Assembly: GCA_963843285.1 (NCBI GenBank) | Contig: CAWJJO010000020.1 | Location: 186,001-250,000, forward strand | Source: CAZDDB01 sp963843285 | Lineage (GTDB): Bacteria > Acidobacteriota > HRBIN11 > JAKEFK01 | Direction of reading: 5' to 3' | DNA: 64,000 nt | In this document: in pieces, positions 16,314-24,523 of the stretch | Position numbering within the stretch: the first letter of the stretch is position 1 | How the letters are laid out: every line of letters starts with the position of its first letter | Translations under genes and position numbers: made by a program | The notes under the pieces: generated by a model | The model's database searches: none | What the model saw: the letters and a program-made list of their open reading frames with translations, nothing else | What the model was told of the DNA's origin: nothing

Positions 16314-18809
16314 CTACCGCAAAATCCGCGGAGTCAAGAAAATCAAGAGCTCGCGATTTTCTCTCGTAACGTTCGTGTTCTTAAACAGCCAACCAAGCAA
16401 CGGAATCCGATGCAGAACCGGAGTTCTTCCCTGCGCGTACTGGTCGCTCGCAGTGAAGATTCCTCCGATTACCGTTGTGCCACCGTCTTCCACGCGAAGG
16501 GTGGTCTGTGCCCGCTCGGTATCGATTGCAGGGGTTCCACCCAGCGTGACGATTGCAAGGTTTGGCCTGTTGTTTTCAACTTCCACGTCCATAATTACCG
16601 TGCCTTCTGCGGTAATCTGTGGTGTAACCGATAGACGTAAAGATGCTTGAACAAAGGTGGTGGTAATTGTGTTATTGGCGATCGTCTGTACTGGAATCTG
16701 AGTCCCCTGAATGATTTCCGCTCTTGTATTATTTTGAGTGGCTACCTTAGGACTGGAAAGCATCCGGCCATTGCCCGTGTTCTCCAGAGCCATCAACGCG
16801 ACATCCAGACGGAATGTGTCCAGGATATTTCCTGCAGACAGCAGAATTGCAGAGTTTGGAGCGTTATTGGTCGGCAGGTTCACAGCGTATCCGCCAAGCG
16901 GGTTGCCGGTAATGCCGGTGGTCGATTGAACCACGTTGCCATCCGCAAGAATATTGTTGGGAAACTGCAAGGTCGTGTTGTTTCCGAACGCAGGATCTAC
17001 GATACCGCGAAATCCCCACTGAATTCCGAAAGCCTGCGAGAAGTTCTTTGTTGTTTCCACGATTCTTGCTTCGATCAACACCTGAGAGGTTCTTGAATCC
17101 AGCGTGTCCACTAGATTGATGATCGCATCGATGTTTGTATCGATGTCGGTGATGATCAAAGTGTTCGTTCTCTGATCAATGATGCTGCTGCCTTTTGGCG
17201 TGAGAAGTCTCTTAACGATTCTGTCCGCCTCATTCGCTTTTGCATAACTCAATGGCTTTATTTTTGTGACCAGAGGAGCGCTCAACTGCTGCTGCTTATA
17301 CGCATCCTGTCTGGCTTTTTCTTCGGAAGCGATTTTCGAGAGCGGCGCAATCCGGATCACGTTTCCTTCCACCGTGTACCCTAATCCCTGATTCTTTGTA
17401 ATCAGATCGAGGGCCTGATCCCACGGTACTTCTGTAAGTTTCAAAGTCACCGAACCGCGGACCGTCGGATCCAGAATTACGTTCAAGCCACTGATATCAG
17501 CGATGAACCGGAACAGATCCTTGATATCGATGTCCTTGAAATCGAAGGAAAACGGCTCACCTGTATACTGCTTTTGTCCACCGCGAAGAGTCTTTTCCTC
17601 GAAAGATCCCATGCCCTCACCGGTAGTTTCAGTCTGGGGCGCCTGTGCAGGCAGTTTCGACTGTGCAAACAATGAAGTATCCGGCTTGAATGCAAAAAAC
17701 TGTTCGTTATCCGAAGCCGGCGTGGCGATGTCCGCCTTTGCAACTGAGGGAGGAGCTTCGGAAGTCAGCGTTTCAGGAAGTGACTCGGGCGCTACCGGTT
17801 GAGTGGTCTGCACCGCTTCCGCAGCCGCAGGAGCCGGTTCTTCAGCAGGAGTTTCATGAGCAGATCCATTCGATGATTCGGAATCGCCCAGATGAATTCT
17901 CAACTCAGATCCCGAAGGAACGACCTTATATGGAACCTTACGGTTGAGATCCAGGACCGCACGAACCACCTTTGGCGCAACCTGATATTGCGCGATCCGC
18001 ACCTTGGATACCATGTTCTGACCACCCGCGGTCATGTTTTGAACGTGGGGCGCCATAGTAACCGATTGAAGATCAATGACCAATCTCTGTGGATTGGATA
18101 ATTCAAAGATGTCGTAACGAAGTGTGCCGTTTGCAACCAGCACGACATCCACGCCGTCACCCGCCAGAGGTTGAATCTTCAGGTCGCGAATTTCAGTAGC
18201 CGCAGCCAGCTGTTCCTGAACAGGTGCGGGAGACGGTTCCTGGACCGCATCCTGCACCGGAACCGGTGCCACTGCCTGTGCTGTCTGTTCCGCAGGCGCG
18301 GAAGGTTCTACTTGGTTTGAGACCGGCGCTGCTTCTACCGCAGGAGCCTGCTTCTGCTCTTGCGGCGGCAAAACCGAGCTCACCGGGGCTAATAGCGCAT
18401 CCCCCCCTTCCGGATTTCCTTCTACATCAATGTAGAGCTTGTTCCCTTCCGCCAGAACTTGATGGGGGCGAAACGAGGTCAGCTTCACAATCAATCTTGC
18501 TTTTTGTCCCTCGGTTTGGGGAAATGTTTGCAGCGAAATCACTTCGTTTGTATTAATGAACAGTTCCTGGGGCAGGTTCCGCAAATCAAGATTTGCCAGT
18601 TCTACCTGAACCTCGGAAGAGCTCTGCGAAGCGATCACGTTGTAATTGAGAGGTCTGGATGTTTCCAGAATTATCCTCGTTTTATTCTTCTGCTCTTCCC
18701 AAGACAGGTTTTTCAAGCCCACGAGGTCCTCTGCCGCTATGAATTGCGGCATGAGAATGGAAAGAAGAAGCAGAAAGAACAGACAACAAGATGCGTGACG
18801 TTTGCTCAT
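16314..18809 (-). CDS. pilQ: Type IV pilus secretin PilQ
   Basis: The outer-membrane channel for the type IV pilus. The 831 aa show a signal peptide; two AMIN domains (about 30-130 and 190-310) that bind peptidoglycan; a Pro/Ala/Glu-rich linker (310-400); the STN/secretin N0 domain (FSFDFKDIDIKDLFRFIADI, then LNVILDPTVRGSVTLKL); an N1 domain; and the secretin core. The core includes VLIEARIVETTKNFSQAFGI, MLSSPKVATQNNTRAEI, VIGGIFTASDQ and the terminal LLGWLFKNTNVTRENRELLI then FLTPRILR. The ATG overlaps the pilP stop (TAATG). Confidence 0.97.
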   Translation of the reverse strand: MSKRHASCCLFFLLLLSILMPQFIAAEDLVGLKNLSWEEQKNKTRIILETSRPLNYNVIASQSSSEVQVELANLDLRNLPQELFINTNEVISLQTFPQTEGQKARLIVKLTSFRPHQVLAEGNKLYIDVEGNPEGGDALLAPVSSVLPPQEQKQAPAVEAAPVSNQVEPSAPAEQTAQAVAPVPVQDAVQEPSPAPVQEQLAAATEIRDLKIQPLAGDGVDVVLVANGTLRYDIFELSNPQRLVIDLQSVTMAPHVQNMTAGGQNMVSKVRIAQYQVAPKVVRAVLDLNRKVPYKVVPSGSELRIHLGDSESSNGSAHETPAEEPAPAAAEAVQTTQPVAPESLPETLTSEAPPSVAKADIATPASDNEQFFAFKPDTSLFAQSKLPAQAPQTETTGEGMGSFEEKTLRGGQKQYTGEPFSFDFKDIDIKDLFRFIADISGLNVILDPTVRGSVTLKLTEVPWDQALDLITKNQGLGYTVEGNVIRIAPLSKIASEEKARQDAYKQQQLSAPLVTKIKPLSYAKANEADRIVKRLLTPKGSSIIDQRTNTLIITDIDTNIDAIINLVDTLDSRTSQVLIEARIVETTKNFSQAFGIQWGFRGIVDPAFGNNTTLQFPNNILADGNVVQSTTGITGNPLGGYAVNLPTNNAPNSAILLSAGNILDTFRLDVALMALENTGNGRMLSSPKVATQNNTRAEIIQGTQIPVQTIANNTITTTFVQASLRLSVTPQITAEGTVIMDVEVENNRPNLAIVTLGGTPAIDTERAQTTLRVEDGGTTVIGGIFTASDQYAQGRTPVLHRIPLLGWLFKNTNVTRENRELLIFLTPRILR

Positions 18810-19309
18810 TATGTCCCCTCCTGGACAGGATTCAGCCGTTTTACAACTTCCCTTGACTTTAGACCCGGAGCAGCCGGATTATCGTCTGTGAAATCCTGCC
18901 GAAATCTTACTTGATCCGCTTCGATTCCGATGATTTCACCATCGTATAATTTGTCCCCGACTTTCATAAAACGAGCTTTATTATCCGCTCCTACTACGAC
19001 TGCAACAAAGCCCTCTTTGCTACGCGTGATTCCTACTACCTTTGCGTCTCCGACCGTAAGCGCTCCTTTGGGGATATTTGCGCCCCTTACTTTAATCCCT
19101 TTTAGAAGATCTACAAAAGGATCCCTGCGTCCGCCTGGGTCATATGTATAGTTTATATCATAAGATTCAGGCTGATCGGGTTTTTTCTCAGGTCCGGAGC
19201 CTGCAGTTTGCAACTGAAGAAACGGAGCAGCGACGTGCGTATTCTGATTTGCAATGACAAACCCTGCCAGCAAACAAAGAGCAAGTAACAGACCTATATT
19301 TTTTATCAT
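18809..19309 (-). CDS. pilP: Type IV pilus assembly protein PilP
   Basis: This 166-aa periplasmic protein has an N-terminal signal or membrane segment (residues 1-20). The PilP beta-sandwich follows the RRDPFVDLL motif, with VVGITRSKEGFVAVVVGADN and KVGDKLYDGEIIGIEADQVR. PilP links the PilN/PilO inner-membrane complex to PilQ. It lacks a clear lipobox cysteine, unlike many PilPs. The start overlaps the pilO stop by 4 bases (ATGA) and the stop overlaps the pilQ start. Confidence 0.92.
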   Translation of the reverse strand: MIKNIGLLLALCLLAGFVIANQNTHVAAPFLQLQTAGSGPEKKPDQPESYDINYTYDPGGRRDPFVDLLKGIKVRGANIPKGALTVGDAKVVGITRSKEGFVAVVVGADNKARFMKVGDKLYDGEIIGIEADQVRFRQDFTDDNPAAPGLKSREVVKRLNPVQEGT

Positions 19310-19917
19310 CGTTTCCTCGTCGTTGATGTGGTTGCCGGTTTGGGAGCAGTTTCCCTATAGATGAACGTTGTGGCAACACAATTTGCCGTGAGCGTATTTC
19401 CGGTCCCTTGTTTCACGGTGGTAAACCCCTTGATCGTTACATCGTTGACGTTGATGATTCTGTAGAGTTTACCGAGCCGTTCAAAGAATTTTGCAAGTGT
19501 GTGATAACTCCCTGCCACGCCCATGTTGATCGGCCATTCTTCATAATATTCTTTCGGAGCATGCGCTCCAGGACGAAAACTCGTAATGCTCAGGCCGAGT
19601 TCTGTTCCTTCCTGCTGGATCCTACTGTAAAGATCGGCAACTTCTTCACTCTCCGGCAGGATTTTCTTTAGAGATTCCAATTGGATTTCCAACCGCTTTA
19701 ATTCTGCTTCAAATTCAATCGAACGGGCCTTTAGAGTTTCGCCTTTATTGATTTCCTGAATCAGTGATTCGCGTTCTGTTTCCAATGCGGCAATCTGTGC
19801 TTTCTTGGGTTCAATCAACTGCCAGTGGCCTACCCAGAAGATCGCAATACCGACCACTGCAAACAGAGCGACCTGTCCGTACCACGGCCAACCTTTGATT
19901 TTATCTTCCAGCGCCAT
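19306..19917 (-). CDS. pilO: Type IV pilus inner-membrane protein PilO
   Basis: At 203 aa the layout is typical: a short cytoplasmic N-terminus, one membrane helix (about 15-32, VALFAVVGIAIFWVGHW), a coiled coil (about 38-90), then the ferredoxin-like PilO domain with ILPESEEVADLYSRIQQEG and YHTLAKFFERLGKLYRIINV. It pairs with PilN in the alignment complex. It starts 6 bases after pilN. The C-terminus ends in a Lys/Thr/Arg-rich tail (PKPATTSTTRKR) resembling the end of PilN (PATKPTTRKRG). Confidence 0.93.
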   Translation of the reverse strand: MALEDKIKGWPWYGQVALFAVVGIAIFWVGHWQLIEPKKAQIAALETERESLIQEINKGETLKARSIEFEAELKRLEIQLESLKKILPESEEVADLYSRIQQEGTELGLSITSFRPGAHAPKEYYEEWPINMGVAGSYHTLAKFFERLGKLYRIINVNDVTIKGFTTVKQGTGNTLTANCVATTFIYRETAPKPATTSTTRKR

Positions 19918-19923
19918 TCTTCT

Positions 19924-20544
19924 CTAACCTCGTTTCCTGGTTGTCGGTTTGGTTGCCGGTGTTTCTACGGGTTTTGGTTTGAAAGGATTCGTAATCGGAG
20001 CAGCGATCTTAAAGAGTGTAGCGGCGGCGACAGTTCCCGGTGCACCTACCTTTTTGGTTTCGATCAACCTGCAGGTCCCGATAAACTCGGAGGTGTCCAG
20101 ATTCTTCATAAAAGTAGGAATCGCCTGTTCCTGCAATGTTTGACCATCAATCGACAGAAGTTCGCCTTTCAAAATCATGCTTGTCAGCCAAAGATATTCG
20201 GGAAGGGAGCGGCTGACTTCATCCAGAATGTGTACAGGAATTGTCCGCTGGCTTCGAAGCTGTTCAATCGCGTTGTTTTTCTTGGCCAGTTCGACTTTGC
20301 GGGCTTCGAGTTCATCGACTCTCTTGATGTATGGTTCCAGTTCTTTTTTCTTGATGCGCTTTTGTTGCACATCAATCAGCAAACTGGATAAACGATTGTT
20401 GATGGCAAGGTAATACAGGATAAACGCAACGATAGTGGCGCCAATGATCAAAAGCGCCAACAGCATTGTCGGCACTCCGCCGGAAGGAGCAGCCGCTTTC
20501 GGTCTGCGCTCCCGTTCCACTTCCAGAAGATTGATCTTAATCAT
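19924..20544 (-). CDS. pilN: Type IV pilus inner-membrane protein PilN
   Basis: The 206 aa begin with the signature PilN N-terminus (MIKINLLEVERE), which binds PilM in the cytoplasm. A transmembrane helix (about 27-47), a coiled coil to about 105, and a periplasmic domain (LPEYLWLTSMILKGELLSID) follow. PilN recruits PilM to the membrane and pairs with PilO. The ATG overlaps the pilM stop by 4 bases. Confidence 0.93.
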   Translation of the reverse strand: MIKINLLEVERERRPKAAAPSGGVPTMLLALLIIGATIVAFILYYLAINNRLSSLLIDVQQKRIKKKELEPYIKRVDELEARKVELAKKNNAIEQLRSQRTIPVHILDEVSRSLPEYLWLTSMILKGELLSIDGQTLQEQAIPTFMKNLDTSEFIGTCRLIETKKVGAPGTVAAATLFKIAAPITNPFKPKPVETPATKPTTRKRG

Positions 20545-21602
20545 CAGTCGCCTGTCCTTCGTAGAGCCAGGCCGACTGCAACTGTGGCAACCGGTGCCAC
20601 TTCATGCAGATAATCAGCATCCATATTCATCAGTTTGATATTCTTGAACGGATTTAGAATCTCGGTGGGAGCACCGAACTTGGTTTGGAAATATTGCTGT
20701 ATTCCTGTAACTTTGGACGATCCGCCTGACAGCATAATGCGGTCGATCCGCTCTTCTGTTGAAGTTGCCTTAAAGAAATCAAAAGTTCGCTGGACATCGA
20801 CCGCCAGGTCTTCCGTGACTCCTTGGAGAATGGAAGCCGCGGCCGATGGATCCATCCCTTCGATCGACTGGCCGCGTTTGATGGTTTCTGCGTGTTCCCG
20901 GCTCAAGTTCAATTCCCGCTGGATCGTTTCCGTGTAGAGGTTTCCGCCAGTTGAGATGTCGCGCGTGAAGAGTGAGATATCGCCCTGGATAATGTTGATG
21001 TTAATCAGGCTTGCGCCAATATTGATCAGCGCAATGACTTCACTCGGATTGACCTCCCCTTTGTAATTGAGCTCAAACGCATTTTGCATCGCAAACGCGT
21101 CCACATCTACTACCATGGGTCTTTTTCCGGCCTGCGTAATTACGTTGGAATAAAAGCCAATCATGTCCTTCTTCACGGCCACAAGGATGATATCCATCAT
21201 TCCCCCTTCGGCTACACTGCCGCGCAGGGTTTTGTGATCTAGATTGACTTCATCAATGGGGAACGGGATGTATTGCTCGGCTTCCCAACGAATCGATTCG
21301 GCAAGCTCGTCTTCGCTCATCGCGGGGAGGGAAATTTTCTTGACAATGACGGAGCCACCCGAAACGGAGGTAGCAACTTCGGACTTCTTTACGTTGTTAT
21401 TGACAAAAAGAACATCGATCCCTTCCGCAACCGCAGAAGAATCCATGATGGCTCCTTCCACAATCGCTTCCGGTGGAAGAGGTTGGATTCCAAAACTAAC
21501 TAATTCGTAGGTCTTTCCTCTCTGTCGAAGCTCAACCAATTTTATGGTGTGAGAACCGATATCAAGCCCTACTAAGTCCCTCGACCTGCCGAATAGGCCC
21601 AT
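20544..21602 (-). CDS. pilM: Type IV pilus assembly ATPase-like protein PilM
   Basis: This actin-like (FtsA-fold) cytoplasmic protein binds the PilN N-terminus. The ATG at 21602 follows GAAGGAGAAGG; an upstream ATG at 21650 lacks support. The 352 aa show the phosphate-1 motif VGLDIGSHTIKLVEL, the conserved EAEQYIPFPIDEVNLD, the phosphate-2 region IALINIGASLININII and the adenosine-binding IMLSGGSSKVTGI. It is the first gene of pilMNOPQ. A TTGACA-type promoter lies about 30 bases upstream. Confidence 0.95.
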   Translation of the reverse strand: MGLFGRSRDLVGLDIGSHTIKLVELRQRGKTYELVSFGIQPLPPEAIVEGAIMDSSAVAEGIDVLFVNNNVKKSEVATSVSGGSVIVKKISLPAMSEDELAESIRWEAEQYIPFPIDEVNLDHKTLRGSVAEGGMMDIILVAVKKDMIGFYSNVITQAGKRPMVVDVDAFAMQNAFELNYKGEVNPSEVIALINIGASLININIIQGDISLFTRDISTGGNLYTETIQRELNLSREHAETIKRGQSIEGMDPSAAASILQGVTEDLAVDVQRTFDFFKATSTEERIDRIMLSGGSSKVTGIQQYFQTKFGAPTEILNPFKNIKLMNMDADYLHEVAPVATVAVGLALRRTGD

Positions 21603-21631
21603 CCCTTCTCCTTCTTTCGGAATCTTCGGGT

Positions 21632-21660
21632 ACGTTAACAAAATCCACACCCTTTGTCAA
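21632..21660 (-). promoter_or_regulatory. Putative sigma-70 promoter of pilMNOPQ
   Basis: On the minus strand a perfect -35 TTGACA (21655-21660) is followed, after 17 bases, by TAACGT (21632-21637) as a weak -10. The pilM ATG is about 30 bases downstream. The -10 match is poor, which would suit an activated promoter; palindromes upstream at 21693-21731 are candidate activator sites. Confidence 0.5.
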
Positions 21661-21692
21661 TACAATCCCCCTCGAGCGATTGAATTCACTTC

Positions 21693-21731
21693 AATAGTAC
21701 TATTCATAATAGTGGCAATGTGTAGTACTAC
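21693..21731. promoter_or_regulatory. AGTACT-centred palindromes upstream of pilM
   Basis: AATAGTACTATT (21693-21704) and GTAGTACTAC (21722-21731) are both perfect palindromes. A half-matching ATAGTGGCAA lies between them at 21709. The spacing of 13-15 bases is close to 1.5 helical turns. Two similar sites overlap the amidase promoter at 23459-23482. These look like binding sites for one dimeric regulator, which is not encoded nearby. Confidence 0.5.
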
Positions 21732-21754
21732 TGCTGAACGGACGGAGTGCGGCT

Positions 21755-23332
21755 CTAGTTGCGCTTTTGAGTCAGCCTGCTTGCGGCGAGTGTCTCTACG
21801 TAAAGGCGGACACCGCGAGCGAGTCCTTCCGCAACGGACTGCCGGTAGCGGGACGTTGCGAGTAACCCGGATTCGCGCTGATTGCTGAGAAACGAGATTT
21901 CAGCAAGGATGGAAGGCATCTGCGCACCGATCAAAACATAAAACGGGGCTTGCTTCACTCCCAGATTGCTTGCCGAATACTCTTTTTGCAGTCTGCTTAC
22001 CAGATGCGTCTGGATCGATTTTGCAAAGTCCTGAGATTCTTCGATTTTAGAATTCAGCGCAATCGCGGTGGTGAGTTTTTGCAACTCCGCCATGTTCTTT
22101 TCGGCAATTGCATTTTCGCGGGCTGCCACTTCCATGGCTTCGGGTGTCGTTGCGAAGTTCAGATAGTAGGTTTCTACTCCGCGCGCCTGTCTGTTGCGAC
22201 TGGAATTGACATGCACGGAAACAAAGAGATCCGCGCTGTTGCTGTTTGCAAATGCCGTACGCTGTTCCAGCGGAACGAATACATCGTCCTGACGGGTCAT
22301 GAGGACTTCGTAGCCGAGCTCGCTTTGCAGAATTTGTTTCAAACGCAGCGCGACATCCAGAGTGATGTCTTTTTCGCGGAGTTTTCCCTGCATGGCGCCG
22401 GGATCATGCCCTCCGTGCCCCGGATCGAGAATGATTCGTTGCACCTTCAGTCCCAGCTGCCGCGCAAGGGAGTATTTTCCTCCACTATTTGCCTGCGCCA
22501 TTTCAGGAGCCTGGACAGGTTCGACGGTCGCCACAGGAGAAGACGGGATGGCTTTTTTCCCCTGTACGTCGATGATGATGCGGTAAGGATGGTAAAGGGC
22601 AAAAATTTCAAAAGTCTCGATGCTTTTCAAATCCAAAACAACACGGGCAGTGCGATAGTTATTCTGTCCGACCCGGATTTGTTTGAGAAAGCCGTCATCC
22701 ACAGGAAACGTTTGTTGAAGCAACTCTTTGTATGCGACTGTATTCTGAAAATCCACATAGAGACGATCCGGATCCGAAAGACGATCCCGCTTGAATCCAA
22801 CTTCTTTATCAAAATCGATCACGATGCGCGAGTAATCTGTGCCGGTATAATGCCGAACGCTCTTCAGTGTTGCCGGTTGGGCTGCGGTGGCCTGGGTGCG
22901 CGTTTGGACGGTTTTCGCCGTTCCGGGAGAAACAATCCGAAACTTCTTTTCCATCACCAGCGCGTCCTCTTCTTTTCCGAGCTCCTGGCGGAGGATCCGG
23001 ATCGACTCGAGTATCGCCTCCGCAAGCAACGAACTCGAAGGATATTGCTCGATCAAAAACTGATAGGTGCTGGTTGCGCGCCTGAAGTAAAGCGGATCGT
23101 GAAACGTATTCCCCATTTCCGCGTACAGCGCGGCCACGTGAAAGAGAGAGTTGTCACAGTAACCGGAGGAAGGGAAAGAATAATAAACATTGCGGAAAGC
23201 ACGGATGACCTTTTCCCACGAAGCCACCTGCTTTTGCAGGCTGCCGGAACCCCTCAAGTCTTTTTCGAGTTGCAAAGCCTTGTTATAGAGTTGCGAGGCA
23301 TCTTCTTTCGCAAAGGAAAGGGACGTTATCAA
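21755..23332 (-). CDS. N-acetylmuramoyl-L-alanine amidase (AMIN + Amidase_3), start uncertain
   Basis: This periplasmic zinc enzyme cleaves the amide bond between MurNAc and L-Ala to split cell-wall material. The ~525 aa show an N-terminal helical TPR-like region, an AMIN domain (about 155-255), and the Amidase_3 domain (about 298-515). The zinc and catalytic elements are visible: IILDPGHGGHDPGA, REKDITLDVALRLK, LFVSVHVNSS and SILAEISFLSN. The reading frame opens only at a TTG inside the signal peptide. Upstream in the same frame the hydrophobic core continues (GILGLLLSLLITSLSFA), but a TGA at 23366-23368 cuts it from an ATG at 23378-23380. A one-base error or a frameshift is likely. AmiC-like by architecture. 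Confidence 0.9.
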   Translation of the reverse strand: MITSLSFAKEDASQLYNKALQLEKDLRGSGSLQKQVASWEKVIRAFRNVYYSFPSSGYCDNSLFHVAALYAEMGNTFHDPLYFRRATSTYQFLIEQYPSSSLLAEAILESIRILRQELGKEEDALVMEKKFRIVSPGTAKTVQTRTQATAAQPATLKSVRHYTGTDYSRIVIDFDKEVGFKRDRLSDPDRLYVDFQNTVAYKELLQQTFPVDDGFLKQIRVGQNNYRTARVVLDLKSIETFEIFALYHPYRIIIDVQGKKAIPSSPVATVEPVQAPEMAQANSGGKYSLARQLGLKVQRIILDPGHGGHDPGAMQGKLREKDITLDVALRLKQILQSELGYEVLMTRQDDVFVPLEQRTAFANSNSADLFVSVHVNSSRNRQARGVETYYLNFATTPEAMEVAARENAIAEKNMAELQKLTTAIALNSKIEESQDFAKSIQTHLVSRLQKEYSASNLGVKQAPFYVLIGAQMPSILAEISFLSNQRESGLLATSRYRQSVAEGLARGVRLYVETLAASRLTQKRN

Positions 23333-23444
23333 AAGCGATAACAGAAGACCCAGGATCCCGAACTTTCAAGGTAGAACCATCTCCCTTTGTTCCTGCACCT
23401 GGCGCAACCGGCAAGCGATTGCTCCAACACCCGAATTTGGTTTC

Positions 23445-23473
23445 ATGATAACCATGGAATAGTGCTATGTCAA
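23445..23473 (-). promoter_or_regulatory. Near-consensus sigma-70 promoter for the amidase gene
   Basis: Read on the minus strand: TTGACA (23468-23473), a 17-base spacer, then TATCAT (23445-23450), one mismatch from TATAAT. It lies 65-100 bases before the amidase start. Two AGTACT-like palindromes overlap it: ATAGTGCTAT (23459-23468) in the spacer and AGAGTACTAT (23473-23482) at the -35. That placement suits repression. Confidence 0.7.
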
Positions 23474-23503
23474 GAGTACTATGCAGATCGAAGGCGGGAA
23501 TTG

Positions 23504-24409
23504 CTATTTGCGGGGATGGGCCTTCCGGTACGTCTGAAGCAATTGATCGAAATGGAGGTGCGTATATTTCTGGGTCGTGGAAAGGCTGCTGTGCCCAAGA
23601 AGCTCCTGGATCCAGCGAAGATCGGCGCCGGAGTTCAAAAGATGGGTGGCAAAACTATGACGGAGAGTGTGTGGGGAGATTCTCTTTTGCAGGGCGCTCG
23701 ACCTGACATAGCCGTTTAGCATTTGACGGATCCGGGTTTCCGAGAAGCGCCGTCCGTGGGTATTCAAGAAAAGAAAACCGGGATCCTGGCCGTGAACCAG
23801 TTGCCCGCGGAGAGTCAAATATTGACGAACTGCATCGGATGCCTTGCTCCCGAAAAGAACGATCCGTTCCTTATTCCCTTTGCCGACCACTGAAATCGTT
23901 CCGGCTGCAAAATCCACCGAGTTGATCTTGAGAAAAGACAGTTCTCCGACGCGCATTCCTGTAGCGTACAGAAGTTCCAGGATGGCACGGTCGCGCGCCG
24001 AAGCCGGCGAAGCGCCGAAGTCGGCATCCAGGAGTGATTCCACTTCGTTTGTCTGAAGAACGGGAACCAGCTTTCTTGGCACTCGTGGAGTCCGAACGGC
24101 GGTCGCAAAATTCTGCGACATGTACTGTTGCCGGCATAGAAACCGGAAGAAAGATCGCAGGGAAGCGAGCTTTCTCGCGATGCTGCTCTTTTGCAGCGAG
24201 AGTCCGTGCAGATGATTTACAAATCCACGAACGGAAAGCAGATCGATCTCCGGGAGGATCCGGGAATCACCGGCGATCTCTCTGCCCAAATAAGCGCCCA
24301 GATACTCGCAGAATTGTTCCAGATCCCGGCGGTATGCCAGGAGCGTGTTGGAGGAATACCTCTTTTCTATTTTCAGGTAAGAATAAAACTCATCCAGATA
24401 GCGCCGCAC
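23504..24409 (-). CDS. xerC: Tyrosine recombinase XerC/XerD
   Basis: The 301 aa fit the chromosome-dimer-resolving Xer recombinases. The N-terminal SAM-like DNA-binding domain (FYSYLKIEKRYSSNTLLAYR) is followed by the catalytic domain with all the expected residues: ATGMRVGELSFLKINSVD (Arg), VVGKGNKERIVLF (Lys), SPHTLRHSFATHLLNSGADL (His-x-x-Arg), LGHSSLSTTQKYTHL (His and the nucleophile Tyr). The start is a GTG without a visible ribosome-binding site. Its place after dprA-topA-trmFO matches the Firmicutes order, where the gene is xerC (codV). XerD cannot be excluded from sequence alone. Confidence 0.92.
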   Translation of the reverse strand: MRRYLDEFYSYLKIEKRYSSNTLLAYRRDLEQFCEYLGAYLGREIAGDSRILPEIDLLSVRGFVNHLHGLSLQKSSIARKLASLRSFFRFLCRQQYMSQNFATAVRTPRVPRKLVPVLQTNEVESLLDADFGASPASARDRAILELLYATGMRVGELSFLKINSVDFAAGTISVVGKGNKERIVLFGSKASDAVRQYLTLRGQLVHGQDPGFLFLNTHGRRFSETRIRQMLNGYVRSSALQKRISPHTLRHSFATHLLNSGADLRWIQELLGHSSLSTTQKYTHLHFDQLLQTYRKAHPRK

Positions 24410-24448
24410 ACATCTATAATACTACAGGAATCGTATTAACACGTTATG

Positions 24449-24523
24449 GTAGGGGCGACCCTTGTGGTCGCCCTCACAAAATAGCAACGCTTCCAGGCGG
24501 GCGACCACAAGGGTCGCCCCTAC
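24449..24523. repeat. Perfect 25-bp inverted repeat between xerC and trmFO
   Basis: The left arm (24449-24473, gtaggggcgacccttgtggt...) and the right arm (24499-24523) are exact reverse complements, with a 25-base loop. The trmFO stop lies in the loop, so the right arm is translated as the end of TrmFO. This is a dispersed palindromic element of a type seen in many uncultured bacterial genomes. Confidence 0.85.

Noticed and set aside
21950..23341. A 463-codon open frame on the plus strand, opposite the amidase gene
   Set aside because: It is fully antisense to a gene with clear AMIN and Amidase_3 motifs. Its translation is Arg/His/Phe-rich without any recognisable domain. It is a shadow frame.
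23366..23368. Selenocysteine reading of the TGA in the amidase signal peptide
   Set aside because: It falls in a signal peptide n-region where selenocysteine makes no sense, and no SECIS-like hairpin follows directly.
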